DNA of 32,185 nt from positions 1 through 32,185 of the forward strand of contig CALXLB010000013.1 of NCBI GenBank assembly GCA_944389085.1, written 5' to 3'. Below, piece by piece: positions 22,193 through 31,192 of the stretch (its first letter is position 1; each line of letters begins with the position of its first letter). Origin of the DNA: an uncultured Spirochaetaceae bacterium (GTDB taxonomy: Bacteria > Spirochaetota > Spirochaetia > Sphaerochaetales > Sphaerochaetaceae). The notes beneath the pieces are model-generated. The model did no database searches. It saw nothing but the letters and a program-made list of their open reading frames with translations, and was not told where the DNA came from. The position numbers were made by a program, and so were the translations under genes.

Positions 22193-24755
22193 ATGCAACC
22201 GAGACCTTTCCATCCTTCATCACAAGGTGAATCTCAGCTCCGTCTGCAAGTTCGCCGGAGAGCATCTCGCGGGAAAGCTCATTCTCGACCTCATCCTGGA
22301 TACACCTTCTGATAGGACGTGCACCATATGCCGGATCAAAGCCTGCTTTGGCAATATGCTCCTCCACGCTGTCATCCCAGACAAGATTGTAGCCTCTGCG
22401 GACAACACGGTCCTTGAGCGTCTCAAGCTGCAGATGGACTATCTTTCTTATCTCCTTGTCTCCCAGCGGATTGAATATAACAATCTCGTCGATCCTGTTG
22501 ATGAACTCAGGCTTGAAAGTATGCCTGATGATTTCCATCACATGTTCATCAGCATGGCCCGGATCAGAGAGAATCTCCTGAGAGCCGAGGTTTGAGGTCA
22601 TGATGATGATTGTATTGGTAAAGTCCACTACACGTCCCTGTCCATCAGTGAGACGACCATCATCAAGAACCTGGAGAAGAATATTGAAGACATCAGGATG
22701 TGCCTTCTCTATCTCATCGAAGAGAATAACGGAGTAAGGCCTGCGTCTGACTACTTCTGTAAGCTGTCCACCCTGATCGTAGCCAACATATCCGGGAGGG
22801 GCTCCGATAAGACGTGAGACTGAGTACTTCTCCATATACTCAGACATATCTATACGGGTGAGAGCTTTCTCATCATCGAAAAGGAAGGAGGCAAGCACCT
22901 TGGCGAGAAGCGTCTTACCAACACCTGTAGGACCTGCAAAGAGGAACGAACCCAGAGGACGATGCTCATCCCCTATACCAGCTTTGTTCCTGCGGATAGC
23001 ATTGGAGACGGCTTCTATGGCTTTCTCCTGTCCTATGACAGACTCAGAAAGAGTCTTCTCCAGATTCAGATACTTCTCCTTCTCCGAGCCCATCATCTTG
23101 GCAACAGGCACACCAGTCCAGGCAGAAACAACCTTCGCGATATCATCCTCCGTGACTTCCTCCCGCAGGAGACGACGACCGTCTTTAGTGAACGAATTCA
23201 CCTTCTCCTCAGCCTCTGAAATCGCCCTCTGCAGCTCTGGCATCTTGCCATGTTTGATCATAGCAGCTGTATTGAGATCCCCCTGGCGCTCAGCATTCTG
23301 CTCTTCTCTGGAAAGCTTCTCCAGTTCCTCTTTCTTGCTGCGCAGGGCAAGAATTGCCTCTCGCTCATTCTGCCATTCAAGGTGGAGCGCATCATACTTG
23401 GACTGCATCTCTGCAAGTTCTGCATTAAGCTTCTCAAGCCGTTCTTTAGAGCCATGGTCATTCTCACGTGAAAGAGCCTGCTTCTCAATTGAAAGCTGTA
23501 ACATCTTTCTGTGAAGATTATCGAGCTCAGCAGGCTGGCTTTCTATCTCCATCTTGATCTGTGAAGCAGCTTCATCAACGAGGTCGATGGCTTTATCAGG
23601 GAGGAAACGGTTTGTAAGATACCTGTCGGAAAGCACAGCAGCTGCCACAAGGGCCTCATCCTTGATTCTTACACCATGGTGCAACTCATACTTAGGCTGC
23701 AAGCCACGAAGAATGGAAATAGTATCCTCAACAGACGGTTCCTTGCAGAAAACTGGCTGGAATCTTCTTTCCAGAGCCTTATCCTTCTCAATATACTTCC
23801 TATATTCATCGAGCGTTGTTGCACCGATTGCATGAAGCTCACCACGTGCAAGAGCGGGCTTGATGAGATTGGATGCATCGGTTGAACCTTCAGCAGCACC
23901 TGCTCCGACAATCGTATGGAGCTCATCGATGAAAAGAATGATCTTTCCTTCGCTCTTCGTTACTTCGTTGATGACACCTTTCAGTCTCTCTTCAAATTCG
24001 CCACGGAACTTAGCACCAGCTATCAGAGATCCGAGATCAAGGGAAAGCAGGCGTTTATCAGCAAGAGACTCAGGAACATCACCTTTAGCGATACGTTCAG
24101 CAAGACCTTCGACAATTGCTGTTTTGCCGACACCAGGCTCACCGATGAGAACAGGATTATTCTTGGTTCTGCGGCAAAGGACCTGCATGACACGACGTAT
24201 CTCCTCGTCCCTGCCGATAACAGGATCAAGCTTATCCTCAGAAGCAAGACGGGTAAGATCCTTGCAGAATTTATCCAGTGACTGATACCCCGCTTCAGGA
24301 TCCTGGGATGTAATTCTCTGGTTTCCTCTGATGGTCTGCAGTGCTTTAAGCACTTCATCTTTGGAAACACCAAGCGCTATAAGAGCATCTTTCTCAGGGC
24401 ATTCATCCGTTAAAAGCGCAATGAGGAAATGCTCTGCCGATATATATTCATCTTTGAACTCAGCAGCTACTTTATCGCATGAGCTGAGAATCCTTGCGCA
24501 TGAACGGGAAAATGATACTTGTGCATCTCCATAAAGCTTTGGAAGAGATGACAATATCTTTTCCATAGCCTGGATCACAGCCTCAGGCTGTACACCTAGC
24601 TTCTCGAAAAGCGGGCGGAGCACACCATCCTTCTGTTCCGTCAATGCGATAATGATATGTGCAGGCGTGACTTCAGAGTGCTTTTCAGATGTAGCTCTCC
24701 CAGCTGCCTCCTCTATAGCGCTCTGCAGTTTAAGTGTAAATTTATCGTAATTCAT
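22191..24755 (-). CDS. clpB: ATP-dependent disaggregase chaperone ClpB
   Basis: ClpB extracts and refolds aggregated proteins together with DnaK. The 854-residue length and domain order are standard. There is an N-terminal Clp repeat domain (about 1-145), and AAA-1 with Walker A GEPGVGKT and Walker [11 protein letters not shown] long coiled-coil M-domain (about 395-525) rich in Glu/Lys/Leu separates it from AAA-2 with [22 protein letters not shown] and SNLGS. The M-domain separates it from ClpA/ClpC. The start has GGAGG 6 nt upstream. A promoter and a palindrome lie in the 70-nt gap after the TetR gene; no CIRCE element is seen. Confidence 0.98.
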   Translation of the reverse strand: MNYDKFTLKLQSAIEEAAGRATSEKHSEVTPAHIIIALTEQKDGVLRPLFEKLGVQPEAVIQAMEKILSSLPKLYGDAQVSFSRSCARILSSCDKVAAEFKDEYISAEHFLIALLTDECPEKDALIALGVSKDEVLKALQTIRGNQRITSQDPEAGYQSLDKFCKDLTRLASEDKLDPVIGRDEEIRRVMQVLCRRTKNNPVLIGEPGVGKTAIVEGLAERIAKGDVPESLADKRLLSLDLGSLIAGAKFRGEFEERLKGVINEVTKSEGKIILFIDELHTIVGAGAAEGSTDASNLIKPALARGELHAIGATTLDEYRKYIEKDKALERRFQPVFCKEPSVEDTISILRGLQPKYELHHGVRIKDEALVAAAVLSDRYLTNRFLPDKAIDLVDEAASQIKMEIESQPAELDNLHRKMLQLSIEKQALSRENDHGSKERLEKLNAELAEMQSKYDALHLEWQNEREAILALRSKKEELEKLSREEQNAERQGDLNTAAMIKHGKMPELQRAISEAEEKVNSFTKDGRRLLREEVTEDDIAKVVSAWTGVPVAKMMGSEKEKYLNLEKTLSESVIGQEKAIEAVSNAIRRNKAGIGDEHRPLGSFLFAGPTGVGKTLLAKVLASFLFDDEKALTRIDMSEYMEKYSVSRLIGAPPGYVGYDQGGQLTEVVRRRPYSVILFDEIEKAHPDVFNILLQVLDDGRLTDGQGRVVDFTNTIIIMTSNLGSQEILSDPGHADEHVMEIIRHTFKPEFINRIDEIVIFNPLGDKEIRKIVHLQLETLKDRVVRRGYNLVWDDSVEEHIAKAGFDPAYGARPIRRCIQDEVENELSREMLSGELADGAEIHLVMKDGKVSVA

Positions 24756-24772
24756 AATATCCTCCAGAGTTC

Positions 24773-24806
24773 TATATTCCGTACATTACTGTACAAGCGG
24801 AATATA
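24773..24806. promoter_or_regulatory. Perfect 9-bp inverted repeat over the clpB promoter, putative operator
   Basis: TATATTCCG (24773-24781) and CGGAATATA (24798-24806) are exact reverse complements with a 16-nt spacer. The spacer holds a second small palindrome (GTAC-N6-GTAC, starting at 24781). The right arm contains the -10 hexamer of the clpB promoter and the left arm lies about 15 nt into the transcript. This is a repressor position, and it does not resemble CIRCE, CtsR or HspR sites. Confidence 0.55.
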
Positions 24807-24829
24807 ATAACGGAGGCGAAAATCGTTAA
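24801..24829 (-). promoter_or_regulatory. Putative clpB promoter
   Basis: On the minus strand TTAACG (24829-24824) is followed after 17 nt by TATATT (24806-24801). The -35 overlaps the stop codon of the TetR gene. The predicted leader is about 40 nt and carries GGAGG before the clpB ATG. Confidence 0.45.
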
Positions 24830-25422
24830 GCTCTTAATGCCTCAAGATAACTGGAAATCATCTCAAGAGCGCCAGCTTTATCAAAAGCTTTGAAAAACGC
24901 AACTCTGAAACAGACAAGCTCTGCAAGATTGAATATCGCTTCTGCTGTAGCATCGATGTCAAGCTTACGCAGATGATGATTATCAATCCCCTGACGGAGA
25001 AGACGCTTGAAGAGAATAGAAAGCTTAGCAGTTCTATGATGAATCACATCAGCGAAATCAACACCATCGCGTTTAGCGGACACCATCACATCCATCAGAT
25101 TCATCAATGCCTGCTCATTAGCAACTGCTGTATCGATGATATCTGAAAGAATATGCTTCATCCTTTCCACTTCATCTCCGCCTTCTTCTCCCCATGCAAT
25201 GGCAGAATACTCAGCAAAAAGCCTGCCTGTGATAAGCTTTACAGCATAATAGTAAATCTCATCTTTATTGTGAAAATACTGATAGACAGTAGGACGGGAA
25301 ATTCCGGCAGCTTCAGCAATAAGTGAAAGGTTTGAGTCATGATACCCCTCTTTGGCAAAGACTTCCAAAGCAGTACTGAGTATTGTTTCTTTCCGTTCCT
25401 CGTGATCTATCTTCTTGGGCAT
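24826..25422 (-). CDS. TetR/AcrR-family transcriptional regulator
   Basis: This 198-residue protein has a typical TetR N-terminal helix-turn-helix: ILSTALEVFAKEGYHDSNLS followed by IAEAAGISRPTVYQYFHNKDEI (about residues 13-58). The C-terminal helical domain would bind an unknown ligand. It is divergent from the LysE-type exporter (79 nt between start codons), the usual arrangement when a TetR protein represses an adjacent transporter. It also lies directly upstream of clpB. The start ATG lacks a ribosome binding site and has TATCAT 7 nt upstream. Confidence 0.9.
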   Translation of the reverse strand: MPKKIDHEERKETILSTALEVFAKEGYHDSNLSLIAEAAGISRPTVYQYFHNKDEIYYYAVKLITGRLFAEYSAIAWGEEGGDEVERMKHILSDIIDTAVANEQALMNLMDVMVSAKRDGVDFADVIHHRTAKLSILFKRLLRQGIDNHHLRKLDIDATAEAIFNLAELVCFRVAFFKAFDKAGALEMISSYLEALRA

Positions 25423-25429
25423 TTATAGA

Positions 25430-25435
25430 ATGATA
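25430..25435 (-). promoter_or_regulatory. -10 element predicting a leaderless TetR start
   Basis: TATCAT on the minus strand is followed by 7 nt (TCTATAA) and ATG 25422, with no ribosome binding site. Spacing is one base longer than at the other leaderless candidates. Confidence 0.35.
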
Positions 25436-25489
25436 CCACTTCTTCAGAAAAATTACACTTATATGCTACTACGTCGAGAAAAGAAATTT

Positions 25490-25495
25490 TATAAT
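25490..25495 (+). promoter_or_regulatory. -10 element predicting a leaderless LysE-type exporter start
   Basis: A perfect TATAAT is followed by 6 nt (TGCAAC) and ATG 25502. There is no ribosome binding site. The -35 region shows no clear consensus. Confidence 0.5.
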
Positions 25496-25501
25496 TGCAA
25501 C

Positions 25502-26080
25502 ATGTCCACTCTTCTTCTTTACATCATCACCATGTCCATTACACCGGGACCTAATACAATCCTCTCAATGGCCAACGCAGCAACTGTGGGGCTGAAGGAA
25601 GGAATAAGGCTCAATTTTGGCATGCTGATCGGAATCACGATTGATACAGCAATAGCACTTGCAGCTTCACAGCTTCTGTATTCCCTGCTTCCGAAAGCAC
25701 AGCCCATTCTGCAGATAGCAGCAATCATTTACCTTGTATACCTTGCCTTCCGGATGCTGAGACGGGGATTCAAAGAAGGAGAAGACAGAAGTGCCACGTT
25801 TATTGAGGGGTTGCTTCTCCAGCTGATCAATATCAAAGTCTACATTCTGGCATTCACCGCCATCTCTGCATATATAATGCCAATGACAGTATCATTTCCA
25901 GAGACTGTATTGCTATCATTGCTGGTACCTGTAATCTGCTTTATATCAGGACTTATCTGGGCAGCAGGCGGCTCTGTTCTGAAGAGTGTTTTCACAAAGC
26001 ACAGGAAGCTTATGGCTATTTTCTTCTGCCTCTCGCTCCTATGGTGTGCCGTAAAGATTGCATTGCCCTTCTTGAACTAA
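25502..26080 (+). CDS. LysE/RhtB-family amino acid exporter-like membrane protein
   Basis: This 192-residue protein has about six hydrophobic helices and the LysE family signature near the N-terminus (ITMSITPGPNTILSMANA, with the conserved PGP). Family members export amino acids or similar small metabolites across the inner membrane. The open frame starts at 25415, but the conserved family N-terminus begins at ATG 25502. That ATG also sits 6 nt after a perfect TATAAT. Divergence from a TetR gene suggests control by that regulator. The substrate is unknown. Confidence 0.87.
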   Translation: MSTLLLYIITMSITPGPNTILSMANAATVGLKEGIRLNFGMLIGITIDTAIALAASQLLYSLLPKAQPILQIAAIIYLVYLAFRMLRRGFKEGEDRSATFIEGLLLQLINIKVYILAFTAISAYIMPMTVSFPETVLLSLLVPVICFISGLIWAAGGSVLKSVFTKHRKLMAIFFCLSLLWCAVKIALPFLN

Positions 26081-26110
26081 CTCACAAGATGTAATAGATT
26101 CCCTAATGTC

Positions 26111-26182
26111 GCCCGCATAGCATAATGGATAGTGCATTCCCCTCCGGAGGGAAGGATGGCGGTTCGATTCCGCCTGTGGGTA
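26111..26182 (+). tRNA. tRNA-Arg, anticodon CCG
   Basis: The sequence folds as a full cloverleaf: acceptor arms GCCCGCA and TGTGGGT (two G-U pairs), D stem GCAT/GTGC, anticodon stem TTCCC/GGGAA with loop CTCCGGA (anticodon CCG, reads CGG), a 4-nt variable loop, and T stem GGCGG/CCGCC with loop TTCGATT. The discriminator base is A26182. CCA is not encoded, so it must be added by tRNA nucleotidyltransferase. It lies between the exporter and beta-glucuronidase genes. Confidence 0.93.
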
Positions 26183-26215
26183 CATATTCCCATATCTTTA
26201 TCCTGGAATTCACAG

Positions 26216-26221
26216 TATAAT
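26216..26221 (+). promoter_or_regulatory. -10 element predicting a leaderless beta-glucuronidase start
   Basis: A perfect TATAAT is followed by 6 nt (CAACAC) and ATG 26228, with no ribosome binding site. It lies 33 nt after the tRNA. Confidence 0.5.
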
Positions 26222-26227
26222 CAACAC

Positions 26228-28018
26228 ATGCTATATCCAGAAATCAACAAAGCAAGAAATGTAATGGACCTCTCAGGGGTATGGTCATTCCGCCTCGATG
26301 ATGGGAAACACAGCGATGGATATGCTGAAGAGAAATTCTTCAGTAATAGCACATTGATAGCTGTTCCTGCCTCCTACAATGATCTGAATGAGAATCCGGA
26401 TTTCAGAAGCCATTGCGGCTGGGCATATTACAAACGTACATTCACAGTTCCATCCAGTCTTTCTTCTGAACGGATAATGCTTCGATTCGATGCTGTCACA
26501 CATTCTGCAAAAGTCTACTTAGACGGGAAGCTAATAAAAGAACATCAAGGAGGATTCCTTCCTTTTGAAACAGAGATTACTGATCTGGTAAAAGATGGAG
26601 AAGAACATAGCCTCATCGTCGCTGTAGACAACCGCATCAACCACTCAACGCTTCCGATGGGCAATGAAGGAGGCACTGCATTCTTTGGCTCCGATAACGC
26701 AGATGTTCCCAGTGTAATTGCTGCAAAGAAATGGAGGAAACCTGTAAATCTCCCCAACTTCGATTTCTTCAACTATGCAGGAATCAATCGCCCGGTACGC
26801 ATTTATACAACACCGAAGGAATATATCAAGGATATAACTGTCACAACAGCAATCAATGGAGATGACGGAGTTATCGATTTCGATGTCGAGACATCTGCTC
26901 CCGGTCCTGTTTCAATAACAGTGAAAGACAAGGAAGGAAAGATTGTTGCTGCAGGCAATAAAACACTGACTGTCAAGAATGCCCGTCTCTGGTGGCCACG
27001 TCCAGGAGATCCATATCTTTACAAAGCAACAGTGACCTACGGTTCCGATGTCTACACGCTCAATGTCGGCATAAGGACAGTAGAAGTCAAAGGAACAGAA
27101 TTCCTCATCAACAACAAACCATTCTATTTCAAAGGATTCGGCAAGCACGAGGATTCTGCTGTACATGGCAGAGGCTTTGATCTGGTTCTGGATGTGAAGG
27201 ATATAAGCATGATTGGCTGGATGAATGCCAATTCATTCCGTACAAGCCATTATCCATATGCTGAGGAGATGTACGATCTCTGTGACAGAGAAGGCATTGT
27301 CATCATCGATGAGACGCCTGCTGTCGGTATTGGCGGAACAAGCGAGGATGTCTATAAAATCGGTCATTTCCAGCAGCATCACAAAGATGTACTGAAAGAT
27401 CTGATTGAACGTGATAAGAATCATCCTTCAGTTGTCATGTGGTCGATGGGCAATGAACCGGATGTTGTCACGTTCCCCGACTCTGCCTATGACTACTGGC
27501 ATGACCTCTATGAATACACAAAACCTCTTGATAAACAGCAGAGGCCTGTCACATTCGTAGTCAATCAGAACAATTATGAACGCGATAGAATCACACGGGA
27601 AATGGATGTTGTCTGTATAAATCGCTATTACGGCTGGTATAATCTCTCCGGAGATATGGATGCAGCATGCTATGCTCTCAACCTCGAACTTGATTTCTGG
27701 GAGAAGCAGAACAAACCTGTTATCCTCACAGAGTATGGTGCAGACACCCTTCCCGGATTCCACCTCTCATCTCCAGAGATGTTCAGTGAAGAATTCCAGG
27801 TTATGTACTATGACAGAATCAACACAGAACTCGATAAGAGAAAATTCGTCATCGGTGAGCACCCGTGGAACTTCGCAGATTTCAATACAATCCAGGGGCC
27901 TATGAGAGCAGATGGTAACCGTAAAGGTCTTCTGACAAGAGACAGAAGGCCAAAGATGTCTGCACATTATTTCAGGAAAAGATGGAGTGAGATTCCAGAT
28001 TTCTCATATAAGAAATGA
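26228..28018 (+). CDS. uidA: Beta-glucuronidase (GH2)
   Basis: This 596-residue GH2 enzyme removes glucuronic acid from glucuronides. It has the sugar-binding domain, the immunoglobulin-like domain and a catalytic barrel. The acid/base is Glu410 in WSMGNEPD and the nucleophile is Glu502 in LTEYGADT. The Asn564-Arg-Lys566 motif, which marks true beta-glucuronidases by binding the carboxylate, is present. There is no signal peptide, so it acts in the cytoplasm. The segment after DETPAVG that corresponds to Loop 1 is about 14 residues shorter than in E. coli, suggesting a mini- or no-loop enzyme preferring larger aglycones or oligosaccharides. The open frame extends back into the tRNA, but ATG 26228 matches the family N-terminus. 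It ends in an ATGA overlap with the next gene. Confidence 0.95.
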   Translation: MLYPEINKARNVMDLSGVWSFRLDDGKHSDGYAEEKFFSNSTLIAVPASYNDLNENPDFRSHCGWAYYKRTFTVPSSLSSERIMLRFDAVTHSAKVYLDGKLIKEHQGGFLPFETEITDLVKDGEEHSLIVAVDNRINHSTLPMGNEGGTAFFGSDNADVPSVIAAKKWRKPVNLPNFDFFNYAGINRPVRIYTTPKEYIKDITVTTAINGDDGVIDFDVETSAPGPVSITVKDKEGKIVAAGNKTLTVKNARLWWPRPGDPYLYKATVTYGSDVYTLNVGIRTVEVKGTEFLINNKPFYFKGFGKHEDSAVHGRGFDLVLDVKDISMIGWMNANSFRTSHYPYAEEMYDLCDREGIVIIDETPAVGIGGTSEDVYKIGHFQQHHKDVLKDLIERDKNHPSVVMWSMGNEPDVVTFPDSAYDYWHDLYEYTKPLDKQQRPVTFVVNQNNYERDRITREMDVVCINRYYGWYNLSGDMDAACYALNLELDFWEKQNKPVILTEYGADTLPGFHLSSPEMFSEEFQVMYYDRINTELDKRKFVIGEHPWNFADFNTIQGPMRADGNRKGLLTRDRRPKMSAHYFRKRWSEIPDFSYKK

Positions 28019-28677
28019 AAATACAAAAGATCAGGAAGAAGGAAGATATCATCAGCATCGTAGAGGAATTCGGATTCCTCCCCTTCTTCCGTTCTGCTAT
28101 TCCCGGTTTCTCTGTTGAAGAGCTTGCAGATTCTTCTGTATGGTTTCCGCCAAAGGGTGAAGGTGTATGGGAATGGAAAGAACCCGTGATAGAAGCAACC
28201 GGGGCAGCCTATGGCAAGTTCTTTCTCTCCCGTCCCGGCTTTGTATCAAAAGAACTTTTTCCCGTTCTCTCTGCCTACAGACGTGATGGCTACGATTTCG
28301 AAGGAATGATAAACGATGGCCTTGTCACACATGGAGAACGTCAGATTTATTCAATACTTGAAGAAATAGGAAATGAAATATCAACATTTCTCCGTTATAA
28401 AGCCAGGATGTCGAAAAGCACTTTCGATAGTTCCAACACAAGACTCCAGATGAAGACATTCATGATGATTTCAGGCTTCGAATACAAAATGACAAAATCA
28501 GGGAAGCCATTTGGCTGGGGTATCGCACGCTATGCGCTCCCGGAAACCATCTATCCAGATTTTGAGGAGAAGATTGACAGCATGAAGCCAGAAGAAGCCA
28601 GAAAAAAGCTTCTGGATCATCTGAAGAGCAGATTTCCGGAAACAGAAGACAGAATTCTCCTTAAGCTTGTCAATTAA
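28015..28677 (+). CDS. AlkZ-related uncharacterised protein
   Basis: This 220-residue protein resembles a family annotated as AlkZ-related. Its conserved-looking blocks are FGFLPFFRSAIPGFSVEEL, WEWKEPV, YGKFF, AYRRDGYDFEGM and LQMKTFMMISGFEY. The family is distantly related to winged-helix DNA glycosylases, but catalytic function is not established here. It overlaps the beta-glucuronidase gene by ATGA and so is translationally coupled to it. A link between the two functions is not obvious; a sugar- or xenobiotic-related role is possible. My identification rests on remembered sequence patterns. Confidence 0.65.
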   Translation: MKIQKIRKKEDIISIVEEFGFLPFFRSAIPGFSVEELADSSVWFPPKGEGVWEWKEPVIEATGAAYGKFFLSRPGFVSKELFPVLSAYRRDGYDFEGMINDGLVTHGERQIYSILEEIGNEISTFLRYKARMSKSTFDSSNTRLQMKTFMMISGFEYKMTKSGKPFGWGIARYALPETIYPDFEEKIDSMKPEEARKKLLDHLKSRFPETEDRILLKLVN

Positions 28678-28681
28678 GAAT

Positions 28682-28712
28682 AATCCTGGTCACAAAACCA
28701 GCAACCAGGATT
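28682..28712. terminator. Hairpin between convergent genes, possible bidirectional terminator
   Basis: AATCCTGGT (28682-28690) and ACCAGGATT (28704-28712) form a perfect 9-bp stem with a 13-nt loop. It lies between the stop codons of the AlkZ-related and ornithine carbamoyltransferase genes. There is no strong T-tract on either side; the minus-strand side (ATTCTTAATT) is closer to one. Confidence 0.5.
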
Positions 28713-28723
28713 GATAGTAATCA

Positions 28724-29734
28724 TCAGAACTTGAGAGTATCAGAAAGCGTTGCGACCATTACTGCTTTGATAGTATGCATTCTATTCTCAGCTTCATCAA
28801 AAACAACAGAAGCCGGACTTCTGAATACTTCGTCTGTTACTTCCATCTCTTTGAGGCCGAATTTCTCATAAACCATCTTGGCCGTCGTTGTATTGAGATC
28901 ATGGAAAGATGGAAGACAATGCTCGAAGATAGTCTCCTTCCCAGTAGATTTCAGAAGGTCCATTGTTACCTGATAAGGCTTCAGCAGCTCAATCCTTTCT
29001 GCCATCTTGTCTTCTTCACCCATTGAGCACCAGATATCCGTATAGATGATATCAGCATCTTTTACCGCTTCATAAGGATCTGCAGTGATAGTTATTGTCG
29101 AACCATTCTCCCCTGCCCACTTCTCGCATTCTGCGACAAGCGAAGCAGATGGATTGAGAGACTGCGGTGTAGCTACAGCATAGTCCATTCCGACTTTGCT
29201 GGCTCCGATCATCAGGGCATTTGCGACATTGTTCCTGCCATCGCCTACATAAGCAAGCTTCATCTCTTCAAAAGGTTTCTTCAGATGCTCAGAAGCTGTA
29301 AGGAAATCAGCAAGAACCTGCGTCGGATGGTCATCATCCGTAAGGCCATTCCATACCGGGACTCCGGAAAAAGCGGCCAGATCTTCTACAATACTATGAG
29401 CAAATCCTCTGTATTCAATACCATCGTAAAGCCTTCCAAGAACTTTGGCAGTATCTTCAAGAGATTCTTTCTTTCCCATCTGGGAATTAGTCAGAAATGT
29501 AACTCCAGCCCCTTCATCATAAGCTGCCACTTCAAATGAACACCTTGTGCGTGTAGATGTCTTATCGAAAAGAAGAACTATATTCTTACCAGCAAGAAGG
29601 TGACCATGGACACCTGGATCAACCGGCTTCCCCTTTTTCTTGCTCTTCAGTTCTGCTGCAAGTTTTATCAGATAGAGAATCTCGTCTTTTGTGTAATCTT
29701 TAAGTGTGAGAAAATTTCTGCCCTTAAGGTTCAT
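28724..29734 (-). CDS. argF: Ornithine carbamoyltransferase
   Basis: The enzyme joins carbamoyl phosphate and ornithine to citrulline, or runs in reverse in the arginine deiminase pathway. The 336-residue length and motifs are diagnostic: carbamoyl phosphate loop [25 protein letters not shown] and the ornithine-binding HCLPSFHD. The form EVTDEVFRS with [15 protein letters not shown] is also frequent in catabolic ArcB proteins. No other arginine or deiminase genes are nearby, so arcB remains an alternative name. The start has GGAG 8 nt upstream and a consensus promoter. Confidence 0.93.
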   Translation of the reverse strand: MNLKGRNFLTLKDYTKDEILYLIKLAAELKSKKKGKPVDPGVHGHLLAGKNIVLLFDKTSTRTRCSFEVAAYDEGAGVTFLTNSQMGKKESLEDTAKVLGRLYDGIEYRGFAHSIVEDLAAFSGVPVWNGLTDDDHPTQVLADFLTASEHLKKPFEEMKLAYVGDGRNNVANALMIGASKVGMDYAVATPQSLNPSASLVAECEKWAGENGSTITITADPYEAVKDADIIYTDIWCSMGEEDKMAERIELLKPYQVTMDLLKSTGKETIFEHCLPSFHDLNTTTAKMVYEKFGLKEMEVTDEVFRSPASVVFDEAENRMHTIKAVMVATLSDTLKF

Positions 29735-29757
29735 ATGAAAAACTCCTGTATACAGTC

Positions 29758-29786
29758 AAGATAAATATTCATGCAATTTTTGTCAA
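29758..29786 (-). promoter_or_regulatory. Promoter of the ornithine carbamoyltransferase gene with ARG-box-like sites
   Basis: On the minus strand TTGACA (29786-29781) is followed after 17 nt by TATCTT (29763-29758). Two sequences with the TGAAT-WWWW-AT core of ArgR boxes lie nearby. One overlaps the spacer (CATGAATATTTAT, within 29761-29775). The other is upstream (ACTGAATAATTATGCA, 29818-29803). The second halves of the boxes are imperfect. Confidence 0.5.
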
Positions 29787-29809
29787 TATAATACTGATAT
29801 TTTGCATAA

Positions 29810-31180
29810 TTATTCAGTCAATGAAGGAGTATCTACAACTTCCAGCTTATCTCCCTCCTCCTGATCAGGAAGTTCGATACGTTCCAGTTTGCCGGAAATC
29901 GTATTGCTTCTTCTCACTGCGGCTTCGATTTTATCAGATGCGGCATCGAGAGCCCTCTGCGATTTCTCCAGATCCTCTCCAAAACGCGAGAACTGTGTTT
30001 TAAGATCTCTGAAAAGCTTCCAGATTCTCTCTGTATTCTTCTCAACCTGCAGAGTCCTGAAACCGATCTGCAATGAATTTATCAATGCAGCAAAATTAGT
30101 AGGACCTGTAAGAACAACTTTGCAGCTTTCCTGAAGGGTCTCAACAAAACCAGTTGAACGCAGAAGTTCCGCATAGAGGCTTTCTGTAGGTACAAAAAGA
30201 ATTGCGAAATCTGTTGTCACTGGTGGAACAATATACTTATCCCTGATTTCCCTGGCTTCTGAAAGGACTCTCTGCCTGAGGTCTTTCAAAGCTGCATTCA
30301 TAGCCTCGTCATTTCCCTCTGCCGCAGCTTCAGAATAACGGACAAAATCCTCTTTGGGGAATTTCGAATCAATGGGCAGAAAGACATCACTGCCATTTTC
30401 TTTTCCAGGCAGACGTATTGCGAACTCTACAACACCGCGTCCTTTTACAGGTGAGAAATTCTTCACATACTGCTGTGGTGTCAGCATATCAGAGAGGATG
30501 GTCTCAGCCTGTACTTCCCCCCATGTCCCTCGTACTTTAACATTGGAGAACATACGGTTGAGATTACCGATATCCTTGGTCAGGGTATTCATCTCACCGA
30601 TGGATTTATAAAGAGATTCCAGATTTTTTGTTACTTCCTGAAATGAAGCTGAAATCCTTGTCTCAAGAGTCTTCTGCAGCTTCTCATCAACAGTCCCCCT
30701 GATAACCTCAAGCTGCTTGTTATTATCAGTGCGTATTGCATCCATACCTATACGCACCTTCTCTATCAACGCAGAGCTTTCCTTGAGAACTGATTCCATT
30801 GTCTGCTGATTCTCTTTTCTCATTGTATCAAGAGATGAACGCAGAGATTCAGAGGACTCTTTTTCCTGCTGTATTCTTTTTTCATTGAATTCTCTGGTTT
30901 CCATAAATAAAAGCTCCATCTGCTTCTTTTCTGCCGCATTCAGAGCATCCAGACTTGCTCTGAGAGAAATGGAAAAATCAGAGATTCGTGAATCCATAGA
31001 CTGGAACCTCGCCTCAAGCGAAGAACGAAAGGAATCAAAGGAGGCAGAAATCCTGTCCTGCAGTTCCTGTGAAAGTTTTTGGGAAGAATCATCTTTCTTT
31101 CCTGTTCTTACAAGAACAGCAATCAATAAACCAACTGCTGTAAGACCAAGAAAAAGAAGAGCATAAATCAAGATATCCAT
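29810..31180 (-). CDS. rmuC: DNA recombination protein RmuC
   Basis: RmuC proteins limit sequence inversions and are thought to be nucleases. The 456-residue protein has an N-terminal membrane anchor (DILIYALLFLGLTAVGLLIAV), a long coiled coil (about residues 35-190), and the RmuC domain with VRGTWGEVQAETILSDML, LPIDSKFPKEDFVRY and FVPTESLYAELLR. The frame extends to 31279, but ATG 31180 starts right at the membrane anchor and lies 6 nt after TATATT. No ribosome binding site is seen. Confidence 0.93.
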   Translation of the reverse strand: MDILIYALLFLGLTAVGLLIAVLVRTGKKDDSSQKLSQELQDRISASFDSFRSSLEARFQSMDSRISDFSISLRASLDALNAAEKKQMELLFMETREFNEKRIQQEKESSESLRSSLDTMRKENQQTMESVLKESSALIEKVRIGMDAIRTDNNKQLEVIRGTVDEKLQKTLETRISASFQEVTKNLESLYKSIGEMNTLTKDIGNLNRMFSNVKVRGTWGEVQAETILSDMLTPQQYVKNFSPVKGRGVVEFAIRLPGKENGSDVFLPIDSKFPKEDFVRYSEAAAEGNDEAMNAALKDLRQRVLSEAREIRDKYIVPPVTTDFAILFVPTESLYAELLRSTGFVETLQESCKVVLTGPTNFAALINSLQIGFRTLQVEKNTERIWKLFRDLKTQFSRFGEDLEKSQRALDAASDKIEAAVRRSNTISGKLERIELPDQEEGDKLEVVDTPSLTE

Positions 31181-31186
31181 AATAAT

Positions 31187-31192
31187 AATATA
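31187..31192 (-). promoter_or_regulatory. -10 element predicting a leaderless rmuC start
   Basis: On the minus strand TATATT is followed by 6 nt (ATTATT) and ATG 31180. The sequence is an AT repeat with no ribosome binding site. Confidence 0.45.

Noticed and set aside
23860..24285. Long plus-strand frames within clpB
   Set aside because: They lie wholly inside the convincing clpB reading frame and their products are Ser/Arg-rich shadow sequences.
26132..26227. N-terminal extension of beta-glucuronidase
   Set aside because: It would begin inside the tRNA-Arg gene, and the family N-terminus starts at 26228.
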